A DNA stretch of 64,000 nt from Bacteroides intestinalis. GTDB taxonomy: Bacteria > Bacteroidota > Bacteroidia > Bacteroidales > Bacteroidaceae. Position numbers and translations under genes: made by a program. Shown in pieces: positions 28,397 through 37,821 of the stretch; within the stretch, counting starts at the first letter, position 1, and each line of letters starts with the position of its first letter. Where the stretch lies: positions 620,001 through 684,000 of the forward strand of contig NZ_CABJDN010000003.1 of the NCBI RefSeq assembly GCF_902364365.1, read 5' to 3'. Below the pieces are notes generated by a model, which was not told where the DNA came from, did no database searches, and saw nothing but the letters and a program-made list of their open reading frames with translations.

Positions 28397-28948
28397 ATGC
28401 TTTATTTACAATTATTCTATACATTCTTCAAGATCGGTTTATTTGGCTTTGGTGGCGGATATGCCATGCTTTCTATGATACAAGGTGAAGTGGTCACCCG
28501 CTATGGCTGGTTGACATCACAAGAATTTACAGATATTGTGGCTATCAGTCAAATGACGCCCGGACCTATCGGAATCAATTCGGCAACGTATGTAGGTTTT
28601 ACTGCTACCGGAAGTGTATGGGGCTCTATCATCGCTACCCTTGCAGTGGTGCTTCCCTCATTCATATTGATGTTAGCCATCAGTAAATTCTTCCTGAAAT
28701 ATCAGAAGCATCCGGTTGTAGAAGCCGTATTCAGTGGATTACGTCCGGCAGTGGTCGGATTGCTGGCATCAGCAGCATTGGTATTGATGAACGCAGAAAA
28801 CTTCAGTTCACCCAAAGAAGATATGTACTCGTTTATTATTAGCTGCCTCATTTTCCTGGTAGCTTTTATAGGAACCAGGAAATATAAAATCAATCCGATA
28901 CTAATGATTGTAGCTTGCGGAATAGCAGGGCTTATATTATATCAATAA
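28397..28948 (+). CDS. chrA: chromate transporter family protein, second half-size subunit
   Basis: 183-residue paralogue of the preceding gene. FFKIGLFGFGGGYAMLSMIQGEV and AISQMTPGPIGINSATYVGF align with the same two signature segments, and FSGLRPAVVGLL with the matching helix of the first copy. Paired single-domain CHR proteins act as a heterodimer in other bacteria. Separated from the first copy by 48 bp filled with heptamer repeats; a strong bidirectional terminator begins within its stop region. Confidence 0.85.
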   Translation: MLYLQLFYTFFKIGLFGFGGGYAMLSMIQGEVVTRYGWLTSQEFTDIVAISQMTPGPIGINSATYVGFTATGSVWGSIIATLAVVLPSFILMLAISKFFLKYQKHPVVEAVFSGLRPAVVGLLASAALVLMNAENFSSPKEDMYSFIISCLIFLVAFIGTRKYKINPILMIVACGIAGLILYQ

Positions 28949-28979
28949 AAAAGGTGAAGCTTATAGCTTCACCTTTTTT
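28947..28979. terminator. bidirectional terminator overlapping the 3' end of the GHL10 gene
   Basis: A perfect 14-bp stem (28947-28960 with 28966-28979, GGTGAAGC core) with a 5-nt loop is flanked by A-run and T-run, so it can stop both strands. The last four codons (KVKL) and stop of the minus-strand gene at 28961 lie inside the hairpin. Confidence 0.85.
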
Positions 28980-30469
28980 GCAACTGTTTTCGACTCATTA
29001 TGCAGTCGGTCGAGTGCCGTCACCACATAACGATATTTTGTTTTTCCATTCTCATACGGCAATTTATAGAAGTTATCGCGCGTAATGGCTACGATATGGG
29101 AAGGATCGCTGATATCCACTTTCTCTTTTGCACCGAAGCGGTAAATCACATATTGAACAGCACGGTTCATTTCATCTTTGTATTTCGGAGCTGTCCAAAA
29201 CAAAAGATATCCGTCTTCTGTCCACACGGGTTTTACCTTACGCACTTTATCAGGTGCTTCATTATCCATAAAATCGAATACCGGCGGCAAGGCGGGATAT
29301 TTATGATATTCCGCAATCAAAGCATCACGATATTTCCCGGCATTTTCCACCACTGCACTGGCAGGCCACTGGCAACTTCCGCCAATCGTCTGATAAGCAC
29401 GCTGCAATGCCATCTTGCGAGGAAGTTGGTTCATAGAAGGGTTTTGCGGATCAGCATTCTGTACTGTATTCATCACTGACTGCCCGATAAACAAAGGACG
29501 GTTCTCCGTATGCTTTGCCCACCATTTCACCAATGTTTCATAATCAGCTGCCGGATGGCCAATATGCCAATATATTTGCGGAATATTATAGTCCACCCAA
29601 CCTTCACGAGCCCAAAGGAGTACATCGGCATAAAGGTCATCATAATTCTGTAATCCATTAGTCTTACTACCCAGCGGATCGCTTTTCTCATTACGATAGA
29701 TACCAAAAGGAGATACACCAAATTTAACCCACGGCTTCACCTCGCGTACTGTCTCATGTATTTTCTTTATCAACACATTGACATTACTGCGCCGCCAATC
29801 TGCTTTATTTGAAAAGCCACCACCGTAACGGGCAAAGCTGGCATCATCTGGAAAGTCCACTCCCGGTTTAGGATAGGGATAGAAATAATCATCCATATGG
29901 ATGGCATCCACATCATAGCGGGAAACAATGTCCATTACCACCATGCAGATATGGCGACGACTTTCCGGTAATGCCGGATCAAAATATAATTGGTCACCAT
30001 AGGTCACAAACCACTCGGGATGGATATTATAAACATGATTTGGGGCCAATTCATTCTTTAGCGAGGTCTTCACGCGATAGGGATTGATCCACGCATGAAA
30101 TTCCATGCCTCGTTTATGACATTCTTCAATCATAAACTCCATAGGATCCCAATAAGGATTAGGAGCCTTTCCCTGTACACCTGTCAGAAAACGGCTCCAC
30201 GGTTCCAGTTTGGAGGCATAAAGAGCATCAGCCTCAGGACGTACCTGGAAAATGATTGCATTGATACCTGCCTCTTGCAAAGAATTCAACTGGTCAATCA
30301 AGGTTTGTTTTAACTTCTCGGTAGGAATTCCACGAAACTGTCCGTTGACAGCCTGAATCCAGGCTGCACGAAATTCACGTTTAGGATATCTTTCGGGTTG
30401 CGGAGATTGTGCCGCCGCAGTTAAAGAAAAGAGTAGAGCGCATACGCACAAAAGAGTTTTTACTTTCAT
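28961..30469 (-). CDS. GHL10 (DUF187) family secreted glycoside hydrolase-like protein
   Basis: 502 residues with signal peptide (cleavage near AAA-Q21), then a GHL10/DUF187 TIM-barrel region: REFRAAWIQAVNGQF, NAIIFQVRPEADALY, GMEFHAWINPYRV and DAIHMDDYFYPYP with the paired Asp typical of the putative active site. A C-terminal fibronectin-III-like domain starts near residue 410. Family members are thought to act on glycans such as peptidoglycan-linked or exopolysaccharide substrates, but the activity is not established here. It is 33 bp downstream of a histidine kinase gene and probably co-transcribed. A paralogue is at 37822-39309. Confidence 0.85.
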   Translation of the reverse strand: MKVKTLLCVCALLFSLTAAAQSPQPERYPKREFRAAWIQAVNGQFRGIPTEKLKQTLIDQLNSLQEAGINAIIFQVRPEADALYASKLEPWSRFLTGVQGKAPNPYWDPMEFMIEECHKRGMEFHAWINPYRVKTSLKNELAPNHVYNIHPEWFVTYGDQLYFDPALPESRRHICMVVMDIVSRYDVDAIHMDDYFYPYPKPGVDFPDDASFARYGGGFSNKADWRRSNVNVLIKKIHETVREVKPWVKFGVSPFGIYRNEKSDPLGSKTNGLQNYDDLYADVLLWAREGWVDYNIPQIYWHIGHPAADYETLVKWWAKHTENRPLFIGQSVMNTVQNADPQNPSMNQLPRKMALQRAYQTIGGSCQWPASAVVENAGKYRDALIAEYHKYPALPPVFDFMDNEAPDKVRKVKPVWTEDGYLLFWTAPKYKDEMNRAVQYVIYRFGAKEKVDISDPSHIVAITRDNFYKLPYENGKTKYRYVVTALDRLHNESKTVAKKVKL

Positions 30470-30502
30470 TCTTTATAAATCTGATTAAGGGTTGTTTATT
30501 AA

Positions 30503-32464
30503 TTATGCAGGCCATTCTACTACCATACGGGTACCGCCAGTATAAGATGTATCCAGATAAATTTTGCCATCAACAATGTCCATTACCTGGCGGGCTATGG
30601 AAAGTCCCAATCCTGTACCAGGCCTAAAGGTATCTATTTTAAAGAAACGCTCGAAAATAGTATCCTGACATTGCGGGTCGATACCTATACCTGTATCCTC
30701 TATAATAAAACGAATGATACTATTCGCTTTATCTTCCTCACACAGTAGACGAATGACTCCTTGTTCAGTAAACTTCTCGGCATTGTCCAGCAACAAAGAC
30801 AGGACACGCTTCATCCAGGCACGCACAGTCAGGATTACAGGATCATCAGGAGATGGAATCCACTGCAATTCCACACCGTCATTTTGTTTGCCTCCAAATT
30901 CATCTATACATTCAAGACAGCAAGCGTTGACATCTACAACTTCTTTAGGCATATCTGCCGTCTGAGAGTCCATGTCAGCTATATCAATAATATTATCAAT
31001 CAATCCCAGCAAATAAGCACTGTTCTTCTCCACCTGACCGGAGTATTCACGAGCATCTTCCACATCCAGCCCTTCCTCGGCAAGCAAAGCAGAAAAACCC
31101 ACAACAGAATTAAGCGGTGTACGCAACTCATGCGTAACATGCTGGATGAATGAACTCTTGATGCGTCCCATCTTCTGCAATTCCTTACGGGCAACATCCA
31201 ATTTCCGGTTCATAGATAAAGTGCGAACATAGAGGTAAGTAACCAGCAGAAGTAATATAAATATCAGGCAACCGGCAATAGATACCGTAATAAGCCGTTC
31301 ACGACTCATTCTTTCACTCAATTCCAACTTTTCCATCTTCAGGCGGTCCACTTCAAACTGGGCAGTGTATTTGTTCAGTTGTTCATCCATTTCTGCCGTA
31401 CGTACAGAATCATTCAATTGAGAGTATTCTGCAAAAGCACGGCATGCCTCCTTATAGTGACCTACTTGTTCCAGCATAATGGCTTTCTGCCTATAATTTC
31501 CAGGGTAATAATTACCGATCGAACGTTGGTAATCAATTAAAGAATCCATATAAACCACAGCATTACTTATATCTCCCAGGATCTGGTTGCACATTATTTT
31601 GTAACCGAACCATCCTTCTTGTGATATGTCTCCTTTATGTTTGAGGTAATAAGCATTCGCCTCACGGATGTAAGGTTCTGCCGCCTTCGCTCCTTTCACT
31701 CCTAAGACAGCTATGACACGAAATTGATAATAACGCATATATAGCGCCTCTCCCATAGATATATTTTTATCTTCTACAGTTTTCACCAACTGTCCTAAAC
31801 GGTCCAAATAGGGCAAGGCCTCATTATACGACTGACGTGCCAGATAAGTTTGAATGATATTAAGAGAAACAACGTAGGCGTCACGGTAGTATTTGCCTTC
31901 CTCAAAATGTTTTAAAGCATTATCATAATATTCAATACAGAGCTTTATATTCTGACCGAACACACGGTGGTTATAGCCTATACACATCTCCCCGGATGCC
32001 ATGCCATATTTATCTTTCCTCTGTTCGGCATCTTTACATAGCAATTCTGTCTCTTTCATCGCCTCTTCCTGCATGCCCTTTTCAGTCATCCGCTGAATAT
32101 ATTGCCTCCATGCCTGATAGCGATCCGTATTGCGATGACAACGGTCCGCCCAATCCATATATTCATAAGTCATCAGACGCAGACTATCCGTATCACCCAA
32201 CTCATAATAATGATTTGTAATGATGGCATAAGCATCACTGATATTTGCCGTATCTTTCCGTTCTTTTGCCAGTTCCAGAAAGTGCATGCCCAAAGGTAGA
32301 AAATTCGGCTTGCCATTAGCTTTCCGCACACTATCGGCAAGTGATTTCAGATCAACAGTCTCTTGTCCTGTAATTGTCTCGACACAAAAGAACAAGCATA
32401 CCAAAATGGCACACAAGCATATCCGAGGGTATCGCATAGGGATGATTCGTTTAAAAATGCGCAT
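30503..32464 (-). CDS. membrane histidine kinase with periplasmic TPR-like region
   Basis: 653 residues. After a signal (hydrophobic CLCAILVCLFFCVETITG) comes a helical region of about residues 35-370 with TPR-like repeats, one membrane helix (about 385-410, AGCLIFILLLLVTYLYV), HisKA with His445 (HVTHELRTPLNSVVGF) and a HATPase domain (NAEKF, DTGIGID, GTGLGLSIARQVMD). No receiver domain is attached and no response regulator gene is adjacent, so its partner is unknown. Downstream GHL10 gene is 33 bp away. An alternative start at 32437 would shorten the basic N-terminus. Confidence 0.88.
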   Translation of the reverse strand: MRIFKRIIPMRYPRICLCAILVCLFFCVETITGQETVDLKSLADSVRKANGKPNFLPLGMHFLELAKERKDTANISDAYAIITNHYYELGDTDSLRLMTYEYMDWADRCHRNTDRYQAWRQYIQRMTEKGMQEEAMKETELLCKDAEQRKDKYGMASGEMCIGYNHRVFGQNIKLCIEYYDNALKHFEEGKYYRDAYVVSLNIIQTYLARQSYNEALPYLDRLGQLVKTVEDKNISMGEALYMRYYQFRVIAVLGVKGAKAAEPYIREANAYYLKHKGDISQEGWFGYKIMCNQILGDISNAVVYMDSLIDYQRSIGNYYPGNYRQKAIMLEQVGHYKEACRAFAEYSQLNDSVRTAEMDEQLNKYTAQFEVDRLKMEKLELSERMSRERLITVSIAGCLIFILLLLVTYLYVRTLSMNRKLDVARKELQKMGRIKSSFIQHVTHELRTPLNSVVGFSALLAEEGLDVEDAREYSGQVEKNSAYLLGLIDNIIDIADMDSQTADMPKEVVDVNACCLECIDEFGGKQNDGVELQWIPSPDDPVILTVRAWMKRVLSLLLDNAEKFTEQGVIRLLCEEDKANSIIRFIIEDTGIGIDPQCQDTIFERFFKIDTFRPGTGLGLSIARQVMDIVDGKIYLDTSYTGGTRMVVEWPA

Positions 32465-32560
32465 AAAAATAGCTCTTTTCCTGCTGGTATATCAGCAACT
32501 ATTTAAAAGTATAACAAATCTTAACCTGCCAATCATTATACATATTTGAACCGCAGTGAT

Positions 32561-32568
32561 TATCTTTG
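32561..32568 (+). promoter_or_regulatory. uvrA: uvrA promoter -7 box that decides the start
   Basis: TATCTTTG fits TAnnTTTG. Transcription would begin near 32575, downstream of the ATG at 32546, so the functional start is the ATG at 32600. Confidence 0.6.
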
Positions 32569-32599
32569 CAAACTGATATTCACTATAGTGATTCTGATT

Positions 32600-35377
32600 A
32601 TGATAAAAAACAACTCCATACTTATCAAAGGCGCACGCGTCAACAACCTAAAAAATATAGACGTAGAAATACCCAGAAACAAACTTGTCGTCATCACCGG
32701 GCTATCCGGTTCCGGTAAATCATCCCTGGCATTCGACACGCTATATGCAGAAGGACAACGTCGTTATGTAGAAAGCCTGAGCAGTTATGCCCGCCAGTTC
32801 CTGGGACGTATGAGCAAGCCGGAATGTGACTTTATTAAGGGAATTCCGCCAGCTATTGCCATAGAACAAAAGGTGAGTAGTCGCAATCCACGATCCACCG
32901 TCGGTACCTCTACCGAAATTTACGAATACCTGCGTTTACTGTATGCACGCATCGGACGGACATTCAGTCCCATCAGCGGAGAGGAAGTAAAAAAACATTC
33001 CACAGAAGATATCGTAAACTGTATGTTGGGATATCCGGAAGGAACAAGATACACCGTACTGGCTCCGATATTACTCCGCGAAGACCGAACGATGAAGCAG
33101 CAATTAGACATCGATATGAAACAAGGTTTCAACCGTCTGGAAGTAAACGGAGAAATGGTTCGTATCGACGAATACGAGCCTAAAAAAGAAGATACAGTTT
33201 TCTTGTTGATAGACCGTATGGTAGCATCTAAAGAGAAAGATGCAATCAGCCGGTTAACAGATTCTGCCGAGACAGCCATGTACGAAGGTGACGGAGCCTG
33301 CCTACTGCGATTCTATCAACCTGACGGAACAACCAGCCTATACCGCTTCAGCACTAAATTCGAGGCAGACGGCATTGCTTTTGAGGAGCCCAGTGACCAG
33401 ATGTTTTCTTTCAATTCCCCTATTGGTGCATGTCCTGAGTGTGAGGGTTTCGGCAAGGTAATCGGCATTGATGAACACTTGGTAATACCCAACCGCTCAT
33501 TATCCGTATACGACGGTGCCGTGGTATGCTGGCGCGGCGAAGTAATGGGAGAATGGAAAGACATGGTAATACGCGGTGCTGAAAAAGCCGGTTTCCCGAT
33601 CTTCACCCCCTACTTTGAACTTACAAACGAGCAGCGCCGCATGTTATGGGAAGGTACCCCTTACTTCCAAGGAATCAATGCTTTCTTCAAGATGGTACAG
33701 GAAAATCAGTACAAAATACAGTACCGTGTGATGTTAGCACGCTATCGTGGCAAAACACTTTGTCCAAAGTGCCACGGTACCCGCCTGAAGCCCGAAGCCA
33801 GCTATGTACAGGTAGGCGGACGAAATATCTCCGAACTTGTGGACTTGCCGATTACGGAACTGAAAACTTTCTTCGATAACCTTCAGCTGGATAAGCATGA
33901 TACGGATGTTGCCACCCGTATCCTAACGGAAATCAACAGTCGCATCCGCTTCCTTCTCGATGTAGGATTGGGATATCTGACATTAAACCGCCTCAGCAAT
34001 TCGCTTTCCGGTGGTGAAAGTCAGCGCATCAACCTCGCTACTTCATTAGGCAGTAGCCTGGTTGGCTCACTCTATATTCTTGATGAACCAAGTATCGGGT
34101 TGCATAGCCGCGACACAGATAAGCTGATCCATGTATTACGTCAATTACAACAATTGGGTAATACGGTTGTCATCGTGGAACATGACGAGGAAATCATCCG
34201 TGCAGCAGATTATATTATAGATATCGGACCGAAAGCCGGACGTCTGGGCGGACAAGTTGTCTACCAGGGAGATATGAAAGATTTGCAACCCAATAGTGAT
34301 AGTTACACAGTACGTTATCTGCTGGGAGAAGAAGAAATTCCTGTTCCGGAACACCGTCGTCCATGGAATAACTACATAGAACTGACCGGAGCCCGCGAGA
34401 ATAATCTGAAAGGGGTAAACGTACGTTTTCCGCTAAATGTGATGACTGTAGTAACCGGAGTCAGCGGTTCCGGTAAGAGTACTCTGGTACGTGACGTTTT
34501 CTTCCGTGCCCTGAAGCGCGAACTGGATGAATGCAGTGAACGTCCGGGTGAATTCGCTTCTATTGGTGGTGACCTGCAAAACCTGCGGAACGTAGAATTT
34601 GTAGACCAGAACCCCATTGGTAAATCCAGTCGTTCGAATCCTGTGACATATATCAAAGCTTACGATGAAATTCGTAAATTATGGGCAGAACAACCGCTTG
34701 CCAAGCAAATGGGATACACTGCCGGTTACTTCTCATTCAACAGTGAAGGCGGACGTTGCGAAGAATGTAAAGGTGACGGAACCATCACAGTAGAAATGCA
34801 ATTCATGGCCGACTTGGTTCTGGAATGTGAAACCTGCCATGGCAAACGCTTCAAAGCAGATACACTGGAAGTTAAGTTCCATGATGCCAATATATATGAT
34901 GTACTGGAAATGACCGTAAACCAGGCCGTGGAGTTCTTCACCAAACACGGACAAAAGAAGATTGTGAAGAAACTTGCTCCACTGCAAGATGTGGGATTGG
35001 GATATATCAAACTGGGACAATCTTCCTCCACCCTTTCAGGTGGTGAAAACCAGCGTGTGAAACTGGCTTACTACCTCAGTCAGGAGAAAGCAGACCCCAC
35101 CCTGTTTATCTTTGATGAACCGACCACGGGATTGCACTTCCATGACATCCGTAAATTGCTGGAAGCATTCGATGCTTTGATATTACGTGGACACTCCATT
35201 GTAATCATTGAACACAACATGGATGTTATTAAATGTGCCGACTACGTAATAGACCTTGGACCGGAAGGCGGTGATAAAGGTGGAAATCTGGTAGCTGCAG
35301 GTACACCAGAGGAAGTGGCAAAATGTGCAGCAAGCTATACAGGACAATTCCTGCAAGAGAAATTACACATGAAATAA
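32600..35377 (+). CDS. uvrA: excinuclease ABC subunit A
   Basis: DNA damage recognition ATPase of nucleotide excision repair. 925 residues from 32600 ([11 protein letters not shown]). Two ABC modules are visible: Walker [10 protein letters not shown] early and GVSGSGKST in the second half, with signatures LSGGESQR and LSGGENQR and Walker B LYILDEPS and [10 protein letters not shown]. Zinc-binding pairs occur as [20 protein letters not shown] and CETCHG. The 54-bp in-frame extension to 32546 is rejected because it is upstream of the predicted promoter start and not UvrA-like. A paralogue elsewhere (UvrA2) cannot be excluded, but the length and motifs fit canonical UvrA. Confidence 0.97.
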   Translation: MIKNNSILIKGARVNNLKNIDVEIPRNKLVVITGLSGSGKSSLAFDTLYAEGQRRYVESLSSYARQFLGRMSKPECDFIKGIPPAIAIEQKVSSRNPRSTVGTSTEIYEYLRLLYARIGRTFSPISGEEVKKHSTEDIVNCMLGYPEGTRYTVLAPILLREDRTMKQQLDIDMKQGFNRLEVNGEMVRIDEYEPKKEDTVFLLIDRMVASKEKDAISRLTDSAETAMYEGDGACLLRFYQPDGTTSLYRFSTKFEADGIAFEEPSDQMFSFNSPIGACPECEGFGKVIGIDEHLVIPNRSLSVYDGAVVCWRGEVMGEWKDMVIRGAEKAGFPIFTPYFELTNEQRRMLWEGTPYFQGINAFFKMVQENQYKIQYRVMLARYRGKTLCPKCHGTRLKPEASYVQVGGRNISELVDLPITELKTFFDNLQLDKHDTDVATRILTEINSRIRFLLDVGLGYLTLNRLSNSLSGGESQRINLATSLGSSLVGSLYILDEPSIGLHSRDTDKLIHVLRQLQQLGNTVVIVEHDEEIIRAADYIIDIGPKAGRLGGQVVYQGDMKDLQPNSDSYTVRYLLGEEEIPVPEHRRPWNNYIELTGARENNLKGVNVRFPLNVMTVVTGVSGSGKSTLVRDVFFRALKRELDECSERPGEFASIGGDLQNLRNVEFVDQNPIGKSSRSNPVTYIKAYDEIRKLWAEQPLAKQMGYTAGYFSFNSEGGRCEECKGDGTITVEMQFMADLVLECETCHGKRFKADTLEVKFHDANIYDVLEMTVNQAVEFFTKHGQKKIVKKLAPLQDVGLGYIKLGQSSSTLSGGENQRVKLAYYLSQEKADPTLFIFDEPTTGLHFHDIRKLLEAFDALILRGHSIVIIEHNMDVIKCADYVIDLGPEGGDKGGNLVAAGTPEEVAKCAASYTGQFLQEKLHMK

Positions 35378-35390
35378 TTGAAATGAATTC

Positions 35391-35500
35391 ATCTCATGAG
35401 ACGATTTATTTTGTCTCGTAAGATGAAAATATTCGTCCCATGAGATAAAAAAAATCGTCCCGTAAGACTATTAATATGATCTCATGGGACGATTCATAAA
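35391..35500. repeat. array A: five degenerate near-palindromic units between convergent genes
   Basis: Between the uvrA and outer-membrane-protein stops. Units begin at 35391, 35411, 35431, 35453 and 35479 (20-26 nt steps). They are variants of ATCGTCCCATGAGAT; the first is nearly self-complementary, units 2-4 are direct, the last (ATCTCATGGGACGATT) is inverted. The array does not look like an intrinsic terminator. Confidence 0.75.
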
Positions 35501-35523
35501 ATCCGCAAAGCGGAAGAAAACTC

Positions 35524-36009
35524 TTAGAAGTAGAAACCGAAACCTACCTTCAGGCCAAATACCGAACGGTCACTATTTACGTTCCAGTACACAGCCGGTT
35601 CAAGTGTCACTGTCCTTGACAAGAAGAAAGCATAGCCAGCCTCTGCTCCGAATGAAAACTTGGTATCACTGCTTGAACTCCAACTCCAACGATCCATATT
35701 AACATCAGCACCCAGATAGATTCCAGTCTTACTAAAATAATAACGCCCACCTACACCGAGAGTATAGACATCCGTATCGGAACCACCATTATTCCAGGCA
35801 GCCCCTGCATGTACCAATAACGCCACATTATCCAGCAAGAATGCACCACCCTTGGCTTCAATAGCAAAAGAGGTCTTATCTGTATCCGTATTATGCGACA
35901 AACCTAACCCGGAAATTGACGGATTCACAATCCACTTTCCTTTTTCAAACTGTGCCTGGGCAGCCACTGTGGCCACAAGCAGACAAACGAATAATACTAA
36001 TTTTTTCAT
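35524..36009 (-). CDS. small outer-membrane beta-barrel protein
   Basis: 161 residues: signal peptide (MKKLVLFVCLLVATVAAQAQ) and about eight alternating amphipathic strands (GVGGRYYFSKTGIYLGADVN, FSFGAEAGYAFFL), ending in an aromatic residue (GFGFYF), the mark for outer-membrane insertion. It resembles OmpA-like/OmpX-size barrels of unknown function. The start is 3 bases after the stop of the 79-residue membrane protein gene, so it belongs to the cstA transcript. Confidence 0.85.
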   Translation of the reverse strand: MKKLVLFVCLLVATVAAQAQFEKGKWIVNPSISGLGLSHNTDTDKTSFAIEAKGGAFLLDNVALLVHAGAAWNNGGSDTDVYTLGVGGRYYFSKTGIYLGADVNMDRWSWSSSSDTKFSFGAEAGYAFFLSRTVTLEPAVYWNVNSDRSVFGLKVGFGFYF

Positions 36010-36011
36010 TG

Positions 36012-36251
36012 TTACTTATAGTTTTTGGTGTTATTGTACTTTTCATCTTCTTCTTTACGTTTCCGCTGCAATTCTTCTTTCTTACGCAGCACCAGCCAGA
36101 GAATAAACACGATAATATAAGATGCCGCAACCGTAATGTATTTCTCCATATCACTGATGACAGTGTTACGCGGCAGGAAATAGGCTGCTGTAGCACTCAC
36201 ATAGATAAGCAGGGCGATCGTAATACTTGTTGATTTTTTGAATTTCTTCAT
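36012..36251 (-). CDS. 79-residue membrane protein in the cstA operon
   Basis: Two hydrophobic segments (SITIALLIYVSATAAYFL and YITVAASYIIVFILWLVL) and a charged C-terminal tail rich in Lys/Glu. The ATG at 36251 shares one base with the cstA stop (TAATG), evidence of coupled translation; a TTG at 36257 is less likely. Function unknown. Small partner proteins are known beside CstA-type transporters in other bacteria, but homology is not evident. Confidence 0.75.
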   Translation of the reverse strand: MKKFKKSTSITIALLIYVSATAAYFLPRNTVISDMEKYITVAASYIIVFILWLVLRKKEELQRKRKEEDEKYNNTKNYK

Positions 36252-37681
36252 TACCAAAGTTTTTTAGTTGTTTTGAAATACCAGATATTAAACCAGAATG
36301 CGGCTATCACTACAGAAAGAATGGCAATAACGAGAGCCATTTGAGGCCCTAAGTCAAAACCTTCGGGAGCTATACAAATATAAGTTGTACAAACGGCGGT
36401 CATGAATATAGCCGGTAAATAAGTTACATAAAAATAGCGTCCCTTCTTCTCACGCACCAAATAAACGGTAATCGCCCAAAGAGTGAAAACAGAGAGCGTC
36501 TGGTTGGTCCATGCGAAGTAACGCCAAATCATATCAAAGCCTTCTTTGTCACGCAGACTGTAAAGCAACAGACCAATAGCAACGAGAAACATCGGCACAC
36601 ATATATATAAACGGCGTCGTATGGTTTTTTGTTCCATTCCAAGAAAGTCAGCCACAATGAGACGGGCAGAACGAAAAGCGGTGTCACCACTGGTGATAGG
36701 CGCAGCAATCACACCCAATATAGCGAGGAAACCACCTATTACGCCAAGCCAGTCTTTAGTGATGGCATCTACTACTACAGCCGCATTCGTTTCGCCCATT
36801 CCATTTTCATGAAAGAAGTAAGTGGCCACAGCAGCCCATATCAGAGCAACAATACCTTCGGTAATCATGGCACCATAGAATACAGGACGACCGTGACGTT
36901 CGCTTGTCATACAACGTGCCATCAACGGGCTTTGTGTTGCATGAAAACCACTGATAGCGCCACAGGCTATGCTAACAAACATAATTGGGAAAATAGGCAA
37001 TTCGACAGCATTCGGGTTCGTATTCTGCAATCCGTCCCAGAATTCCGGCAGAACAGGATGCTTCACATAGAGCATCACCAATATACCGACCGCCATAAAG
37101 AGCAATGCAACAGCAAAAAGTGGGTAAATCTTACCTATTATCTTATCGACGGGCAACAAGGTTGCTAAAATATAATAGATAAATACAATCACTATCCAGA
37201 ACGTAGCATCCAGCGACTCCGGCGTAAGCTTTGCCAACAGCCCGGCAGGACCGGCTACAAACACAGCCCCCACCAATATCATCAGAAGTACGGTAAAACC
37301 ACGCATCACTTGCTTGGTAGTCGTACCCAGATATCGACCGATGATTTCCGGCAAACTTTCACCGCCATTACGCAAAGAAAGCATACCTGCCAGATAATCG
37401 TGTACAGCACCGGCAAAGATGCTGCCAAACACAATCCACAAATAGGACGACACCCCGAATTTAGCCCCCATAATAGCGCCGAAAATGGGTCCTAAACCGG
37501 CAATATTAAGAAATTGTATCATGAATATTTTCCACGTGGGCAGAGGAATATAGTCCACCCCGTCGGTCTTGGTCAGGGCAGGTGTTTTACGATCGTCAGG
37601 GCCAAAGATGCGTTCGATGAAACGCCCGTAAAGAAAATAGCCCGCTATTAATGCCAGTAAGCAAAGCGTAAATGTAATCAT
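36251..37681 (-). CDS. cstA: CstA-family carbon-starvation / pyruvate-peptide transporter
   Basis: Inner-membrane transporter, 476 residues, about twelve or more membrane segments. Family landmarks: GRFIERIFGPDDRKTPA, NIAGLGPIFGAIMGAKFG near residue 55-75, SLRNGGESLPEIIGRYLG and ATQSPLMARCM. CstA proteins take up pyruvate or peptides under nutrient limitation; the substrate in Bacteroides is not established. At 476 residues it is the short form. It heads a three-gene unit with the 79-residue membrane protein and a small barrel, and has its own promoter. Confidence 0.92.
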   Translation of the reverse strand: MITFTLCLLALIAGYFLYGRFIERIFGPDDRKTPALTKTDGVDYIPLPTWKIFMIQFLNIAGLGPIFGAIMGAKFGVSSYLWIVFGSIFAGAVHDYLAGMLSLRNGGESLPEIIGRYLGTTTKQVMRGFTVLLMILVGAVFVAGPAGLLAKLTPESLDATFWIVIVFIYYILATLLPVDKIIGKIYPLFAVALLFMAVGILVMLYVKHPVLPEFWDGLQNTNPNAVELPIFPIMFVSIACGAISGFHATQSPLMARCMTSERHGRPVFYGAMITEGIVALIWAAVATYFFHENGMGETNAAVVVDAITKDWLGVIGGFLAILGVIAAPITSGDTAFRSARLIVADFLGMEQKTIRRRLYICVPMFLVAIGLLLYSLRDKEGFDMIWRYFAWTNQTLSVFTLWAITVYLVREKKGRYFYVTYLPAIFMTAVCTTYICIAPEGFDLGPQMALVIAILSVVIAAFWFNIWYFKTTKKLW

Positions 37682-37713
37682 GGTGCGTTGTTATTCATTA
37701 CTTTTAATGCACG

Positions 37714-37721
37714 CAAATGTA
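37714..37721 (-). promoter_or_regulatory. cstA: cstA promoter -7 box
   Basis: Minus strand TACATTTG fits TAnnTTTG, about 33 bp before the ATG at 37681. Confidence 0.5.
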
Positions 37722-37821
37722 ACAGTTTCTTAGGAAACTGCACAACTTTCTCGAGTGTTTTACTTATCTTCGCCGCGAAAAATGACAGAAATAAAGAAGT
37801 AAAAGAGAATCCAGCCCTATC

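Noticed and set aside
32546..32599. N-terminal extension of uvrA
   Set aside because: Upstream of the predicted transcription start and unlike UvrA sequences; the ATG at 32600 fits.
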